Assembly: GCA_029243165.1 (NCBI GenBank)
Contig: JAQWSN010000027.1
Coordinates: forward strand, 1-64,000
Reading direction: 5' to 3'
From: Flavobacteriaceae bacterium
GTDB taxonomy: Bacteria; Bacteroidota; Bacteroidia; Flavobacteriales; Flavobacteriaceae
Length of the DNA: 64,000 bases
The position numbers were made by a program, and so were the translations under genes. Under the pieces are notes generated by a model. It saw only the letters and a program-made list of their open reading frames with translations. It searched no databases and was not told the DNA's origin. Of the stretch, positions 17,727-26,314 are shown one piece after another (within the stretch, counting starts at the first letter, position 1; each line of letters opens with the position of its first letter).

Positions 17727-19106
17727 GTGAAAAATTTTTCAGATGGCTTTTTTTCAGTAGATGCAAACAGTGGTTTTTTACCCATAGAGGAACCCTTGCG
17801 AAAGTTGCCCGATACCTATGCTGAATTACAATCTCTTTTAGACGAAATGCCCGTGGTTAAAGACGATGGAAGCCCAGGCTTATTGGCTACAGAAAGGGCA
17901 TTAGAGCAAGCTACTGAAAGATTGCCAAATTTTTTAAATCAAGTAAAAAAGGAAAAAGATCCAAGGGTCAAAGCTGCCTTATTTAGGGGCTACAGCTTTT
18001 TGGCATCCGCCTACACCCTATCCCCTGCCCATCATACCTATTTAAAAACAGGGAAATACGGACTGGCAAACAAAAAAATTCCCCCAACCCTTGCCCAACC
18101 TTTTGTGGTCATTGCAGAGGCTTTGGAAGTATTCCCCTGGTTGGATTATCATTATGCCTACTCCCTAGGAAACTTTTACAAAAAAGAAGAAACCAAAGGC
18201 TGGGACTGGTCCAATTTATCCATGGCGGTCAAATTTTCAGGAATGCCTGATGAACAAGGGTTTATCATGCTTCATGTAGACATCAATCAGTACTCCCCCA
18301 ACCTAGTAAAAGCTGCTTTGGGACTAGCAGACTACCCTACCGATGAAATAAACGCAAATCTTGAGCTGTTCGGAACGACTTTACAAAAAATGAACGAAAG
18401 ACGCAGACTGATGTGGGAAGCCTCTCGATGGAAACACTACAATGATTTCCGAGTGTTTATTATGGGAACTAAAGGAAATGTAGATATTTTCCCCGAAGGA
18501 CTCATTTACGAAGGGGTTTGGGATACTCCGCATACGTACCGCGGTCAAACTGGAGCGCAAGACAATATCATTCCTACAGCAGATATTATTTCTGGAGTAA
18601 TCAATTACTACCCAAAAAATCAATTGACAAATTATCTTCTTGACCTTAGAACCTACCGCCCAAAATGCGTTCAATCCTTTTTTCATTTTATTTCCAAAAA
18701 AATGGATCAACACCCCCTATTAAAAAGACTGGTCGATTCTAACAACTTGGAGGGAATGGTTCACTTAATGAAGGTTTTTGAAGAAATTTATCTCTTCCGA
18801 AACGGCCACTGGCAGTTTGTCCAAAAATACATCATGCAAAATACCGCCTATCCAAAAGCAACTGGAGGCACCCCCATTACCTCTTGGATTCCCAATCAAA
18901 TTAAAGCTGTGCTAAGAGCAATGAAGGTTTTGTTCGACAAAATGAAAGATCACCAAAACCCCAACTGGAATCAATCCGAATGGTTGGAATCCTACAACAA
19001 AAAAGTTCAACTACTCAATAAGCAACTTAAAATTGTTTCAATAGAGGCCTTTGATCCTGAAGCGGTTTTTGACTTAAATGAAAAAATGGGATATCAAGAT
19101 TTCTAA
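17727..19106 (+). CDS. Indoleamine 2,3-dioxygenase-family heme enzyme
   Basis: A 459-residue all-helical heme dioxygenase of the indoleamine 2,3-dioxygenase (IDO) family, which opens the indole ring of tryptophan or related compounds with oxygen. Family landmarks: RGYSFLASAYTLSPAHH near residue 90, FRVFIMGTKGN and FPEGLIYEGV in the middle, TGAQDNIIPTAD, and the proximal heme-ligand region RNGHWQFVQKYI with His361. The gene starts with GTG (MKNFSDGFF); no suitable ATG lies nearby. Nine bases after its stop begins the single-domain asparaginase, so the two probably form an operon. True tryptophan activity is not certain, because bacterial IDO-like proteins vary in substrate. Confidence 0.82.
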   Translation: MKNFSDGFFSVDANSGFLPIEEPLRKLPDTYAELQSLLDEMPVVKDDGSPGLLATERALEQATERLPNFLNQVKKEKDPRVKAALFRGYSFLASAYTLSPAHHTYLKTGKYGLANKKIPPTLAQPFVVIAEALEVFPWLDYHYAYSLGNFYKKEETKGWDWSNLSMAVKFSGMPDEQGFIMLHVDINQYSPNLVKAALGLADYPTDEINANLELFGTTLQKMNERRRLMWEASRWKHYNDFRVFIMGTKGNVDIFPEGLIYEGVWDTPHTYRGQTGAQDNIIPTADIISGVINYYPKNQLTNYLLDLRTYRPKCVQSFFHFISKKMDQHPLLKRLVDSNNLEGMVHLMKVFEEIYLFRNGHWQFVQKYIMQNTAYPKATGGTPITSWIPNQIKAVLRAMKVLFDKMKDHQNPNWNQSEWLESYNKKVQLLNKQLKIVSIEAFDPEAVFDLNEKMGYQDF

Positions 19107-19115
19107 TACGAACCA

Positions 19116-19610
19116 ATGAAAGTAAAAATTCTAGTTACAGGTGGAACTTTTGACAAAGAGTACAACGAAATCAACGGCAAGCTTTATTTTAACAAAACCC
19201 ATGTCCATGAAATTTTAGCTTTGGGCAGATCGGATGTTGCGGTCGAAATAAAAACCTTGATGATGGTGGATAGTTTAGACATGACAGATCAAGATCGGGA
19301 AGTCTTGGTAAAAAACATTTCGTCATCCAAAGAAAAAAACATTGTAATAACCCACGGAACCGATACTATGGTAGAAACCGCAAAATACATAAACAAGAGG
19401 GCTATTGACAAAACCGTTGTAATCACTGGTGCCTTGATTCCCTACAAATTTGGAAGTTCAGACGGCCTTTTCAATTTGGGTGCTGCACTCGCTTTTGCTC
19501 AAGTATTAAAATCCGGTGTTTATGTTGCAATGAATGGAAAATGGTTCCCCTGTGATGGGGTAGAAAAAAATAAAGAAACAGGAAAATTTGTCAAGCTAGG
19601 GGCTTCCTAA
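19116..19610 (+). CDS. Single-domain asparaginase-like protein
   Basis: A 164-residue protein equal to the N-terminal catalytic domain of bacterial L-asparaginases. It keeps the nucleophile region LVTGGTFDK (Thr11) and the second triad strand ITHGTDTM (Thr82, Asp83), followed by VVITGALIPY. The usual C-terminal domain of about 130 residues, which completes the active site of the partner subunit, is absent, and the stop is clean with no coding remnant behind it. Such short forms occur as natural proteins, so this need not be a truncation. It could hydrolyse asparagine or another amide. It follows the IDO-like gene by nine bases. Confidence 0.78.
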   Translation: MKVKILVTGGTFDKEYNEINGKLYFNKTHVHEILALGRSDVAVEIKTLMMVDSLDMTDQDREVLVKNISSSKEKNIVITHGTDTMVETAKYINKRAIDKTVVITGALIPYKFGSSDGLFNLGAALAFAQVLKSGVYVAMNGKWFPCDGVEKNKETGKFVKLGAS

Positions 19611-19722
19611 ATAATCCTCTCCAAAATTCAATCCCCAGTTCCCTTAGGGTCAAAAGGAGAAACTCCACATGCGTTCCTTTCCTAGACTCTTCGTCTTGAG
19701 CCTAATCAGAACCCGTTTGATT

Positions 19723-20406
19723 TTAAATTGAGAGCGATTCGCCAACATTTAAGAGCACCAACTCTTTGCCTTTGTCTTTGAAATATTTAACCGCTTTGGG
19801 CTTGTCAATTTCAATGGGGGGAAATGTATCAAAATGATACCCAATTATTGTATCACAACGAATTAGATCGCTGGCAATCAGAGCATCCTCATACCCCATT
19901 GTAAAATTATCTCCAACAGGTAATAGTGCAACATCAAGTTTTGGACAAAGTAACGGAATCAGTTCCATGTCTTTGGTCAAGGCGGTATCTCCAGCAACAT
20001 AAAGAGATTTGGAGTCATCGTACAGTACAAACCCCCCGGGGTTTCCTCCATAGGTGCCGTCTGGTAAAATACTGGAATGGACCGCGTTTACGTACTTGGC
20101 CGTCCCAAAATCAAATTCGTATTTCCCCCCGTGATTCATCGCATGGCCAGAGATGTTTTTTTTACCAAACCAAGAAACAATTTCAAAATTTGATACCAAA
20201 AGAGCATCCGGATTGTTTTTCATAACGGCTTCCACATCTAAAACATGATCTTCATGACCGTGGGTTACAAACACATAATCCACAGCCAAATGCGAAATAT
20301 CAATATGCTGGGACAGCGAATTCCCTGTGATAAACGGATCGAATAGAATTTTTTTTGAATTCATTTCAACAAGAACGGTTGCGTGACCTAAAAAAGTAAT
20401 TTTCAT
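19723..20406 (-). CDS. UPF0173-family metal-dependent hydrolase
   Basis: A 227-residue metallo-beta-lactamase-fold protein of the UPF0173 family. The metal motif is VTHGHEDHVLD (H-x-H-x-D-H). Further ligands are expected in AMNHGG, the aspartate of YVAGDTAL and the His of IGYHFDTFP. The opening MKITFLGHATVLVE and strand ILFDPFITGN are typical of the family, and length is standard. No signal peptide, so it is cytoplasmic. Substrate is unknown for this family. It converges with the asparaginase-like gene. Confidence 0.88.
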   Translation of the reverse strand: MKITFLGHATVLVEMNSKKILFDPFITGNSLSQHIDISHLAVDYVFVTHGHEDHVLDVEAVMKNNPDALLVSNFEIVSWFGKKNISGHAMNHGGKYEFDFGTAKYVNAVHSSILPDGTYGGNPGGFVLYDDSKSLYVAGDTALTKDMELIPLLCPKLDVALLPVGDNFTMGYEDALIASDLIRCDTIIGYHFDTFPPIEIDKPKAVKYFKDKGKELVLLNVGESLSI

Positions 20407-20738
20407 ATTTGTTTGATTTAAAGAGTTTCTATCCCCAATGGGCTCCTCAAGTTTTCGTCATTCTTTTTGTTTTTAATAGCATTGGGGTTCCTCCTGTTTC
20501 GGATCTTCTAAAAAGATACAAAAGATTTCTTTTGTTTTGTAAAGTCGCTACCAAGCAATAGAAACAAAAAATTAGATAATTCATTTTTGCTTCGCGTTTG
20601 TTTGGGCTAACAAATTGTTATTTCTATCTTGAGGATCAAATCTCAGGGCACTGATATTTTTAAAAAAAAAATTGAACTAGAAAATCATTGGTACGCTTGT
20701 ATGCAAAAGTGAACTAAAAGGGTTTAAAACCATCCTAT
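20407..20738. other. Intergenic region between divergent genes
   Basis: About 330 bases with no convincing reading frame or RNA. It must hold the promoters of the metallo-hydrolase (minus) and the unknown exported protein (plus). No clear Bacteroidota -33/-7 pair was found. Confidence 0.4.
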
Positions 20739-21770
20739 TTGATAAAACATCTCACGTTTTTATTCTTCTTTTTCCCCTTGCTTTCTATGGCTCAAGTGGG
20801 CTTAAACAACGCTTTTGATTTTAGGAGCATTGACAATTTGTATTTTGACGAATCAACAAAAGTAGAGGAAGAGACCTTGGGATCTCCCTTTTTAACACCT
20901 CTTATTGACGGTTACAGATACAACTCATTTTTAGACATTATTGTAAACTCCCAAAATGAAATCGTAACTATTTCTGAGCTCCAATTGGGTAAATACAACT
21001 TTGTCAAAAAAGATTATTTCGTCCGTTGGAAGAAAAAAGCAACAACGGGTTACTTAATCAAAATTGACGAAACCAGTTTTTTGAGGGTTCAAAAAGTAAT
21101 CCGCGAAGACTACAACCCAAAACTGAAAAACAATTCCAACAAGAGGTACGAAGAAAAAATCAGTTACTTCAAAAAAGAGGATGGAAAAATAAAACAGGTC
21201 AAAAAAAATGAAAACGCCAAAGGCAACTTCTTTGTGCATCTAAACTACATCCAATCCAAATTGAATAATTATTTGGGAGGCTCTCTAAGTAACAGAAATT
21301 CAGTTTATTACGCTTTTGGCAGATCCTTTCGTTTAACTCCTTCAAACGCCCTAAAAAGCAAATTCTTTTTTTCTAAAAATGGGGGATTCGATTGGTACAC
21401 CGAGGACAACTACAACGGTAAAAAGATCATTACACTGAACACCGTAGGACTTGAACTGCTTTATGAAAAAAGCTACAAACGATTCAGTTTTTTTTCAGGA
21501 ATCAAATCCCATTATGCCCTCAAAAGAGAGGAACGAAGAGCGAGCATCCGCTACTACGGCTTCCGTTTGAGAGACAAATACCAATCGCTAAACGACGAAC
21601 TCAAAAAATTTATCCCCATCTCCTTACCCCTGGGATTCTCCTTTGATCTAATTGAGGACATTGATTTTGAACTGATTTACAATATTGGAGTTTCAAAACT
21701 CAATGCAGCCCCTGCAGAAATTAATTTAACCCTAAATACCTTTCAGGCAGGGCTGGTTTACAAAATCTAA
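20739..21770 (+). CDS. Exported protein of unknown function, possible outer-membrane barrel
   Basis: A 343-residue protein I do not recognise. It begins with TTG and a clear signal peptide (KHLTFLFFFFPLLSMAQ). The first half (to about residue 165) is rich in Lys and charged residues, with strands such as ISELQLGKYNFVKKDYF. The second half alternates aromatic and polar residues and ends in TLNTFQAGLVYKI, the pattern of a transmembrane beta-barrel with a terminal hydrophobic strand. An outer-membrane location is therefore inferred. Confidence 0.55.
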   Translation: MIKHLTFLFFFFPLLSMAQVGLNNAFDFRSIDNLYFDESTKVEEETLGSPFLTPLIDGYRYNSFLDIIVNSQNEIVTISELQLGKYNFVKKDYFVRWKKKATTGYLIKIDETSFLRVQKVIREDYNPKLKNNSNKRYEEKISYFKKEDGKIKQVKKNENAKGNFFVHLNYIQSKLNNYLGGSLSNRNSVYYAFGRSFRLTPSNALKSKFFFSKNGGFDWYTEDNYNGKKIITLNTVGLELLYEKSYKRFSFFSGIKSHYALKREERRASIRYYGFRLRDKYQSLNDELKKFIPISLPLGFSFDLIEDIDFELIYNIGVSKLNAAPAEINLTLNTFQAGLVYKI

Positions 21771-21871
21771 AAAGAGCATTGAGCCTCCTCCTAAAAACAA
21801 TACTTTACCGTTTGAGCTGCAGACCAAACTTTAACCGCATCCGTTTTGTTTTTTTGTTTCATTGTGGCTAA

Positions 21872-21907
21872 AAAATTAAATACTTATTTAAATAAGTATT
21901 TAATTTT
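21872..21907. repeat. Perfect 36-bp AT-only-rich palindrome
   Basis: Every base from 21872 to 21907 pairs with its mirror partner, with no spacer; the core is TACTTATTTAAATAAGTA, containing the only G/C pairs. It lies between two convergent genes, at the left border of the GC-richer island. It could work as a bidirectional terminator (flanked by A and T runs), a protein binding site or a cruciform. A short hairpin AAAACGCTTT-like segment follows at about 21914-21935. Confidence 0.85.
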
Positions 21908-21975
21908 AACTCCCAAAAAACGCTTTGGGGTGGCGGGTTTTTCGCTACTTTTTCAAAACCGACTAAGGGGACTCC

Positions 21976-22173
21976 TCACTTAAAAAAAGAAGACGTACCG
22001 ATCCTTTCCAAAATCAACTGTTTGCGTCTTTTTCTCATTTTGATCCGAACCTCTTCCCCCTTTTTCGAACCCAGTTCTTCCAGGTACTCCACCGGTAGGG
22101 TAATACACAAGCTGCTTTGACCTACTTCAATAATCTTGAGATTAAACCGTTCTTTTAATGATTTTCTTGCCAT
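21976..22173 (-). CDS. AbrB/MazE-like (SpoVT/AbrB) DNA-binding protein
   Basis: A 65-residue protein with the swapped-hairpin AbrB pattern: LKIIEVGQSSLCITLPVEYLEELG, then KKGEEVRIKMRKRRKQLILER. This fold binds DNA as a dimer in transition-state regulators and in antitoxins. No toxin gene lies next to it; the neighbour is divergent. A basic, Lys/Arg-rich tail follows. Its start lies 72 bases from the divergent nuclease gene, so it may regulate that gene as well as itself. Confidence 0.75.
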   Translation of the reverse strand: MARKSLKERFNLKIIEVGQSSLCITLPVEYLEELGSKKGEEVRIKMRKRRKQLILERIGTSSFFK

Positions 22174-22245
22174 GGCTAACGATTTGAATGAACATTAAAG
22201 TTACTACCAAAACGCTTATCTTGTAAAAACAAAACTCAAATTATC

Positions 22246-22569
22246 ATGTACACCTACAAAGCCAAAGTACTGCGTTGGGTAGATGGCGATACCCTGCTGT
22301 GTCTGATCGATCTGGGCTTTTACACCCACAAAGAAGAACGCATTCGCCTGGCCCGTATTGACGCCCCCGAACTCAGAGGCCCTGAAAAAGAAGAGGGCAA
22401 ACGGATTCAGCAACTGCTTAGCCAGCGCTATCCGCAAGGAACCTTTCTTACCTTGGAAAGTAAAAAAAGAGACAACTACGGCCGTTTTATCGGCGAACTC
22501 TATTACCATGAGCAAAGCATCAACCAATGGATGATTGACCAAAAGCTGGCCAAAGAAGTCGATTACTAA
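22246..22569 (+). CDS. Staphylococcal nuclease-like (thermonuclease) protein
   Basis: A 107-residue OB-fold nuclease of the SNase family, which cleaves DNA and RNA with calcium. Active-site features: VDGDTL (metal-binding Asp), ERIRLARIDAPELRGPEK (catalytic Arg and the Asp-Ala-Pro-Glu signature) and the second Arg in NYGRFIGELY. There is no signal peptide, so unless exported otherwise it acts in the cytoplasm; it is also shorter than typical secreted nucleases. Base composition is clearly GC-richer than the flanks. It probably forms an operon with the next gene, 17 bases on. Confidence 0.85.
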   Translation: MYTYKAKVLRWVDGDTLLCLIDLGFYTHKEERIRLARIDAPELRGPEKEEGKRIQQLLSQRYPQGTFLTLESKKRDNYGRFIGELYYHEQSINQWMIDQKLAKEVDY

Positions 22570-22586
22570 CTCCAAAACAACTCCTC

Positions 22587-22985
22587 ATGAAACTCCAAAA
22601 AACAAACCTCCGAGGTTTTGTACTTTTCCCCATCTCGGTCATTCTGCTTTTGACCACCGTTTGGCTCGGACTTGCCTATGCCGCCATTACCCTGCCCTTT
22701 AAACTGTCTTTCCGTACCCTGATCCAGCGATGGAATCAGTATTTTTTTGTCTTGGCAGTGTCCCTAGACCAGTTTGGCAATGTAGCCATGCAAGACCTTT
22801 TTAACGATTGGCTGCTACGCCCCAACGCCCCACACCGCTTTGGCAACGAAGACGAAACCATCTCCAGCGTATTGGGCAAAAACAAAACCACCCACAGCCT
22901 GAGCAAAACGGGTACCCTCCTTGCGGATTTCCTCGATTGGCTCGACCCCAACCACGTCCTCAACTCCATTGAACCCTTACCTTAA
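22587..22985 (+). CDS. Small membrane protein with DETISS motif, possibly phage-related
   Basis: A 132-residue protein with one strong N-terminal membrane helix (FVLFPISVILLLTTVWLGLA) and a second weaker hydrophobic stretch. Its C-terminal half has DQFGN, GNEDETISSVLGKNK and LDWLDPNHVLNSIE. From memory the combination DQ-GN, DETISS-x-x-GK and D-x-x-H-x-x-SI recurs in small proteins of tailed-phage genomes, but I could not check this. Codon use and GC content match the preceding nuclease gene and not the surroundings. Function unknown. Confidence 0.62.
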   Translation: MKLQKTNLRGFVLFPISVILLLTTVWLGLAYAAITLPFKLSFRTLIQRWNQYFFVLAVSLDQFGNVAMQDLFNDWLLRPNAPHRFGNEDETISSVLGKNKTTHSLSKTGTLLADFLDWLDPNHVLNSIEPLP

Positions 22986-23061
22986 AACCCTCAGCCAATT
23001 TATCAAGCTGAATGCATCTAAAAAAAAATCTTAAATTTAAATGACTAAAAACCCTAGTAAA

Positions 23062-24348
23062 ATGAAAAAACAATTCGCATTCGTAGCATTACTAGCCCTA
23101 TGCATTCAGTGCAGCACTACAAACGACCGTTATGTTACAATTGACAGAGCAGCCTATTTAGATCAATTGGAGGGGTTTTGGCTGGCGCAATGCATCGCAA
23201 ATTGGACGGGACTCATTACCGAGATGGATAAAATTGGAATTCCGGTAAACGGCAAAGGGGGCGGTTTTTACACCCGAGAAGATTGGGGAAAACCCGACCA
23301 ACCCAACCTGTGGGGATCCAATAACTATTCGGATACAATCACCTTTATTTTCGCTGAAAAAGACAGCATTTGGGGCGCCGATGACGATACCGATATCGAA
23401 TACATTTATCAAGAGTTGCTCTACAAAAGTCCCTCGTTGGATCTCAGCGGAGAACAAATACGAAAGGCTTGGATGGATCACATTCACAAAGAGGAGGAAA
23501 ATTATTTATGGGTATCCAATCAGCAAGCTTTCGACCTGATGCATGAAGGAATTGTTCCTCCTGCTACCAGTGACCCCAAGCGGAACCCTCACTATGAAAT
23601 GATTGATGCCCAACTGACTACTGAAATTTTTGGTTTGTTTGCTCCTACAAAACCTCAAATTGCACTCAAATTGGGAGCACTGCCCATAAGAACCACCGCC
23701 CGCGAAAATGCTGCGTGGATTTCTGAATTCAATATCATTATGTATTCTCTGGCCTCCCAAACCACCGCTCACAATTCAATAAAAGAAAAGATTTTGTGGA
23801 TGGCAAAACAAGCGCGTTTGCAGCTTCCTAATGATGCCTATTCCGCCAAAATGTTTGATTTTGTTTTAGAGCAATACAATCAAAACCTACCCTGGGAAAA
23901 AACGCGTGATGCATTGCACGAGAAATATCAAATTCGTCAAGAAGATGGCTACCATTGGGCCACAACAGATCAAAGTTGTAACGGTTGTTTTGCCGCTGGG
24001 ATCAATTTTGGAGCCAGTATTGTCAGTTTACTTTACGGAGAAGGAGATTTGAAAAAAACAATCCAAATCGGAGCTTTAGCAGGATGGGATTCGGACAATC
24101 CTACGGCTACTTGGGGAGGAATGTTAGGGTTTATGCTAGGTAAAAAAGGGGTTGAAAAAACCTTTGGAAGGGAATTTTCTTCTTCCTTCAACATCCATCG
24201 TACCCGAAAGGGCTTCCCTAATGGAGGCATCGATACGTTTGAAAATATGGCACTCAAAGGGCAGTCCATTGTAGATCGGGTAATCCAAGAAAAAATGGGA
24301 GGTAAAATTGATGCTGAAAAGGACATTTGGCTGATCCCAAAAGAGTAA
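23062..24348 (+). CDS. ADP-ribosylglycohydrolase-family exported protein
   Basis: A 428-residue protein of the DraG-like ADP-ribosylglycohydrolase fold. The ATG at 23062 starts a signal peptide (MKKQFAFVALLALCIQC) that may be a lipobox, though Gln before the Cys is unusual; an in-frame ATG at 23041 is also possible. Family features: LEGFWLAQCIANWTGL near the start, metal-binding ADDDTDIEYIY, TTARENAAWI, and the C-terminal ALAGWDSDNPTATWGG, which corresponds to the metal-binding D-x-D-N/T loop. Being exported, it is unlikely to act on ADP-ribosylated cytoplasmic proteins and may cleave another N- or O-glycoside; that is inference. The decayed copy at 9.85 kb is a paralogue. Confidence 0.85.
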   Translation: MKKQFAFVALLALCIQCSTTNDRYVTIDRAAYLDQLEGFWLAQCIANWTGLITEMDKIGIPVNGKGGGFYTREDWGKPDQPNLWGSNNYSDTITFIFAEKDSIWGADDDTDIEYIYQELLYKSPSLDLSGEQIRKAWMDHIHKEEENYLWVSNQQAFDLMHEGIVPPATSDPKRNPHYEMIDAQLTTEIFGLFAPTKPQIALKLGALPIRTTARENAAWISEFNIIMYSLASQTTAHNSIKEKILWMAKQARLQLPNDAYSAKMFDFVLEQYNQNLPWEKTRDALHEKYQIRQEDGYHWATTDQSCNGCFAAGINFGASIVSLLYGEGDLKKTIQIGALAGWDSDNPTATWGGMLGFMLGKKGVEKTFGREFSSSFNIHRTRKGFPNGGIDTFENMALKGQSIVDRVIQEKMGGKIDAEKDIWLIPKE

Positions 24349-24366
24349 AAAAAGTTGCCTTGAAAA

Positions 24367-24897
24367 TCAATTGTAAGGCTTTAATCGTATTTGAGAAATC
24401 CCCCCTAGAAATCGGTTGACACACATAGGTGCCGGATGAAACGGATTGCCGGATTGGGTGATCCCGATACTGTAGCAAGATACCTTAGCTTCTTTAAAAA
24501 GTTTTAAAATTTTTAGGGCTTGTTGTTCAAGATACAGATGATCGTCGATGTGGTTGCCCCAGCAACAAACTACCTTTTTAATTTTGTATTCAGGATTTTG
24601 GATCAAGGCTTCTATGAATCGGAAATTCTGTTCGATCAGTTTGAGGTTGGGGGTTTTAGGCAAATCCTTTGGCTTGGGTGTCCGCTTGGGATAGAGGTTG
24701 ACCAACCACCAGCCGTCGCAACCGTTGTTTTTTGCAATGCGTTCAATGTTTCTTGAGGTAGGATCTAATTTGGTTTCGTTGGCCCTACTGGGGTTGAGAC
24801 CAATCGCCAACATTTCAGCCGTTCCTTTCTTTCCTAATAAAAATCTTTTCTCAGGATCGTTAAGGGGTAAACACACAATATTACTAGAACCCATCAT
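24367..24897 (-). CDS. DUF1643 family protein
   Basis: A 176-residue cytoplasmic protein of the DUF1643 family. Typical features are IGLNPSRANETKLDPTSRNIERIA, then GWWLVNLYPKRTPKPKDL and VVCCWGNHIDDH, and a late ITQSGNPFHPAP, where His residues and Trp-Gly recur across the family. Biochemical role is unknown; members have been linked loosely to DNA or nucleotide metabolism and are often found on mobile elements. It converges on the preceding gene with only 18 bases between. Confidence 0.8.
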   Translation of the reverse strand: MMGSSNIVCLPLNDPEKRFLLGKKGTAEMLAIGLNPSRANETKLDPTSRNIERIAKNNGCDGWWLVNLYPKRTPKPKDLPKTPNLKLIEQNFRFIEALIQNPEYKIKKVVCCWGNHIDDHLYLEQQALKILKLFKEAKVSCYSIGITQSGNPFHPAPMCVNRFLGGISQIRLKPYN

Positions 24898-24976
24898 GCT
24901 ATTTCTAAAACTCTATTTACATTTGATTTTGTATTCGAACCAATTGAAATACAAATCAAGATAAAAGATTCTGAAA

Positions 24977-25165
24977 ATGGAATTATTGGCCTATTTTTTA
25001 GCATTGTTTGGTTTTTTTGTACTGGTTAAAGGAGCGAAACCCGCCCTGGATTGGATTGGGCGGCATACAGCTAAAGATCTTGCAAAGGGCATCGGATTCA
25101 TTGCGGTGGTACTCAGCCTTTTCTTTTATGTATGGGTCATGTTCGGCTATTTGAAAAGTTTTTAA
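24977..25165 (+). CDS. Small two-helix membrane protein
   Basis: A 62-residue protein with two hydrophobic helices (LLAYFLALFGFFVLV and GIGFIAVVLSLFFYVWVMFGY) separated by a basic loop (RHTAKDLAKG). ATG start; divergent from DUF1643. No recognised family. The regular helix-loop-helix plan and typical codon use support a real gene. Confidence 0.6.
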   Translation: MELLAYFLALFGFFVLVKGAKPALDWIGRHTAKDLAKGIGFIAVVLSLFFYVWVMFGYLKSF

Positions 25166-25230
25166 AAAAACAGTCAAAACATCAAAAAAAGACCCAAAAA
25201 AGTGAAAAATAGGGCAAAAAACAGTCAAAA
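25165..25230. repeat. Two short direct repeats in an A-rich spacer
   Basis: The 15-base AAAAAACAGTCAAAA occurs at 25165-25179 and 25216-25230, between two convergent genes. The surrounding bases are A-rich with short G islands. No stem typical of a terminator was seen. Probably low-complexity sequence. Confidence 0.6.
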
Positions 25231-25261
25231 ATGGTAAAAATGGCGTGTTTTAATAAAGTCG

Positions 25262-25930
25262 CTAAGTGAGAAGTTGTTCAAAAAACCCTCCAATCTCTTT
25301 TTCCTTATCCACAAAGTGAATTTCCAATATCCAATCCCTTTTATTCCCATTTTTATCCAATTCAAAAACATTGACATGGTTTTCCGGATGGATGTAATTG
25401 GTTTTATCGGTGTCTTCTAATTTTTCATGAGGAAAGTGACCGATCAAATGGCCTGCTATTTCTCCGCCAAATGTCCAGCCATAGGCTTCAGCCAAAGCTA
25501 CGGTATGCGCATACAGCTCGGCTCCTGTAATGGCTTTTTTTGAGTCAAAAAACTTTTTGCAATCGTACCAAGCTGCTGCCACATCGTCCTTGAGCTTGAT
25601 TTTGTAGGGGTCATTTCCCAGTACATACGTTCTGCCAAAATCAGCCTCCCACTCTTCAAACACAGGTCCAAAATCTATGAACAGTATGTCATCTTCACTG
25701 AGTGTTACGTTTTCAGGATTGGAATTGTAGGGTTCTAAGGTGTTTTTCCCGGCTCTTACAATTCGTTTGTGCCAATATTTTTTGATTCCAAAGAGTTCGT
25801 AAGCCAAATCAAAAATCTCTGAATTAAGTTCTTTTTCTGTCTTAGCTGCAACGATTAAATTTTGGTTTTCAATTTCTTGAAATAAAAAAGCTGCTTTTTT
25901 TTCTGCTTCAATCAATGCGGCTTTACTCAT
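25262..25930 (-). CDS. M24-family (Xaa-Pro aminopeptidase/pita-bread) protein
   Basis: A 222-residue single-domain protein with the pita-bread fold of metallopeptidase family M24. Candidate metal ligands are in FIDFGP (Asp), EADFGRTY (Asp), AGHLIGHFPHE (His) and LEIHFVD (Glu). It lacks the N-terminal domain of full Xaa-Pro aminopeptidases and any signal peptide, so it is cytoplasmic. It could be a dipeptidase or a creatinase-like enzyme on another amide; the sequence does not settle which. Confidence 0.8.
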   Translation of the reverse strand: MSKAALIEAEKKAAFLFQEIENQNLIVAAKTEKELNSEIFDLAYELFGIKKYWHKRIVRAGKNTLEPYNSNPENVTLSEDDILFIDFGPVFEEWEADFGRTYVLGNDPYKIKLKDDVAAAWYDCKKFFDSKKAITGAELYAHTVALAEAYGWTFGGEIAGHLIGHFPHEKLEDTDKTNYIHPENHVNVFELDKNGNKRDWILEIHFVDKEKEIGGFFEQLLT

Positions 25931-26197
25931 GTCTCTTATTTTTTATTGCGGTAACAAAATACCGATAATTTAATTAGAACCCTCCAACTTTAAACAAAGA
26001 GTTTAAGGTTTTGCTTTAATGCTAAGACGTTAATTAGGAATCGGTTACAAAATGCTAAATAAGTGACTAACGAATAGCTGTTTTTTGGTTTTTTATCGAA
26101 AAAACATTAAACAAAACGCTTAAAACATACAGTTGTACCTACAAACTTAGAGGATTTCAAAAAATGAAGCAGATATTTGTAATGAAACCAAAACCCA
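25931..26197. other. Intergenic region, nothing recognised
   Basis: About 270 bases upstream of the M24 gene (minus) and of a small transcribed-looking unit at 26198-26328. No reading frame or structured RNA was recognised. Confidence 0.4.
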
Positions 26198-26314
26198 ATG
26201 AATCAAACAAAAAAAAGAAATCTCCTGGCTTATCCCTACATCCAGATGATCGGTTGTGAATGGCTTATTAAGTCCTTCAACTGGGAAGTAGATTCTAAAC
26301 CCGATATCCTTTGA
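26198..26314 (+). CDS. Possible 38-residue peptide or leader/small RNA unit
   Basis: ATG to TGA encoding NQTKKRNLLAYPYIQMIG, then CEWLIKSFNWEVDSKPDIL. Its last codons run into a strong terminator hairpin, so if transcribed this is a self-contained small unit. The sequence has a basic start and Trp/aromatic centre but no known family. It may equally be a short regulatory RNA ended by that hairpin; an overlapping 31-codon frame in another register weakens the protein reading. Confidence 0.35.
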   Translation: MNQTKKRNLLAYPYIQMIGCEWLIKSFNWEVDSKPDIL

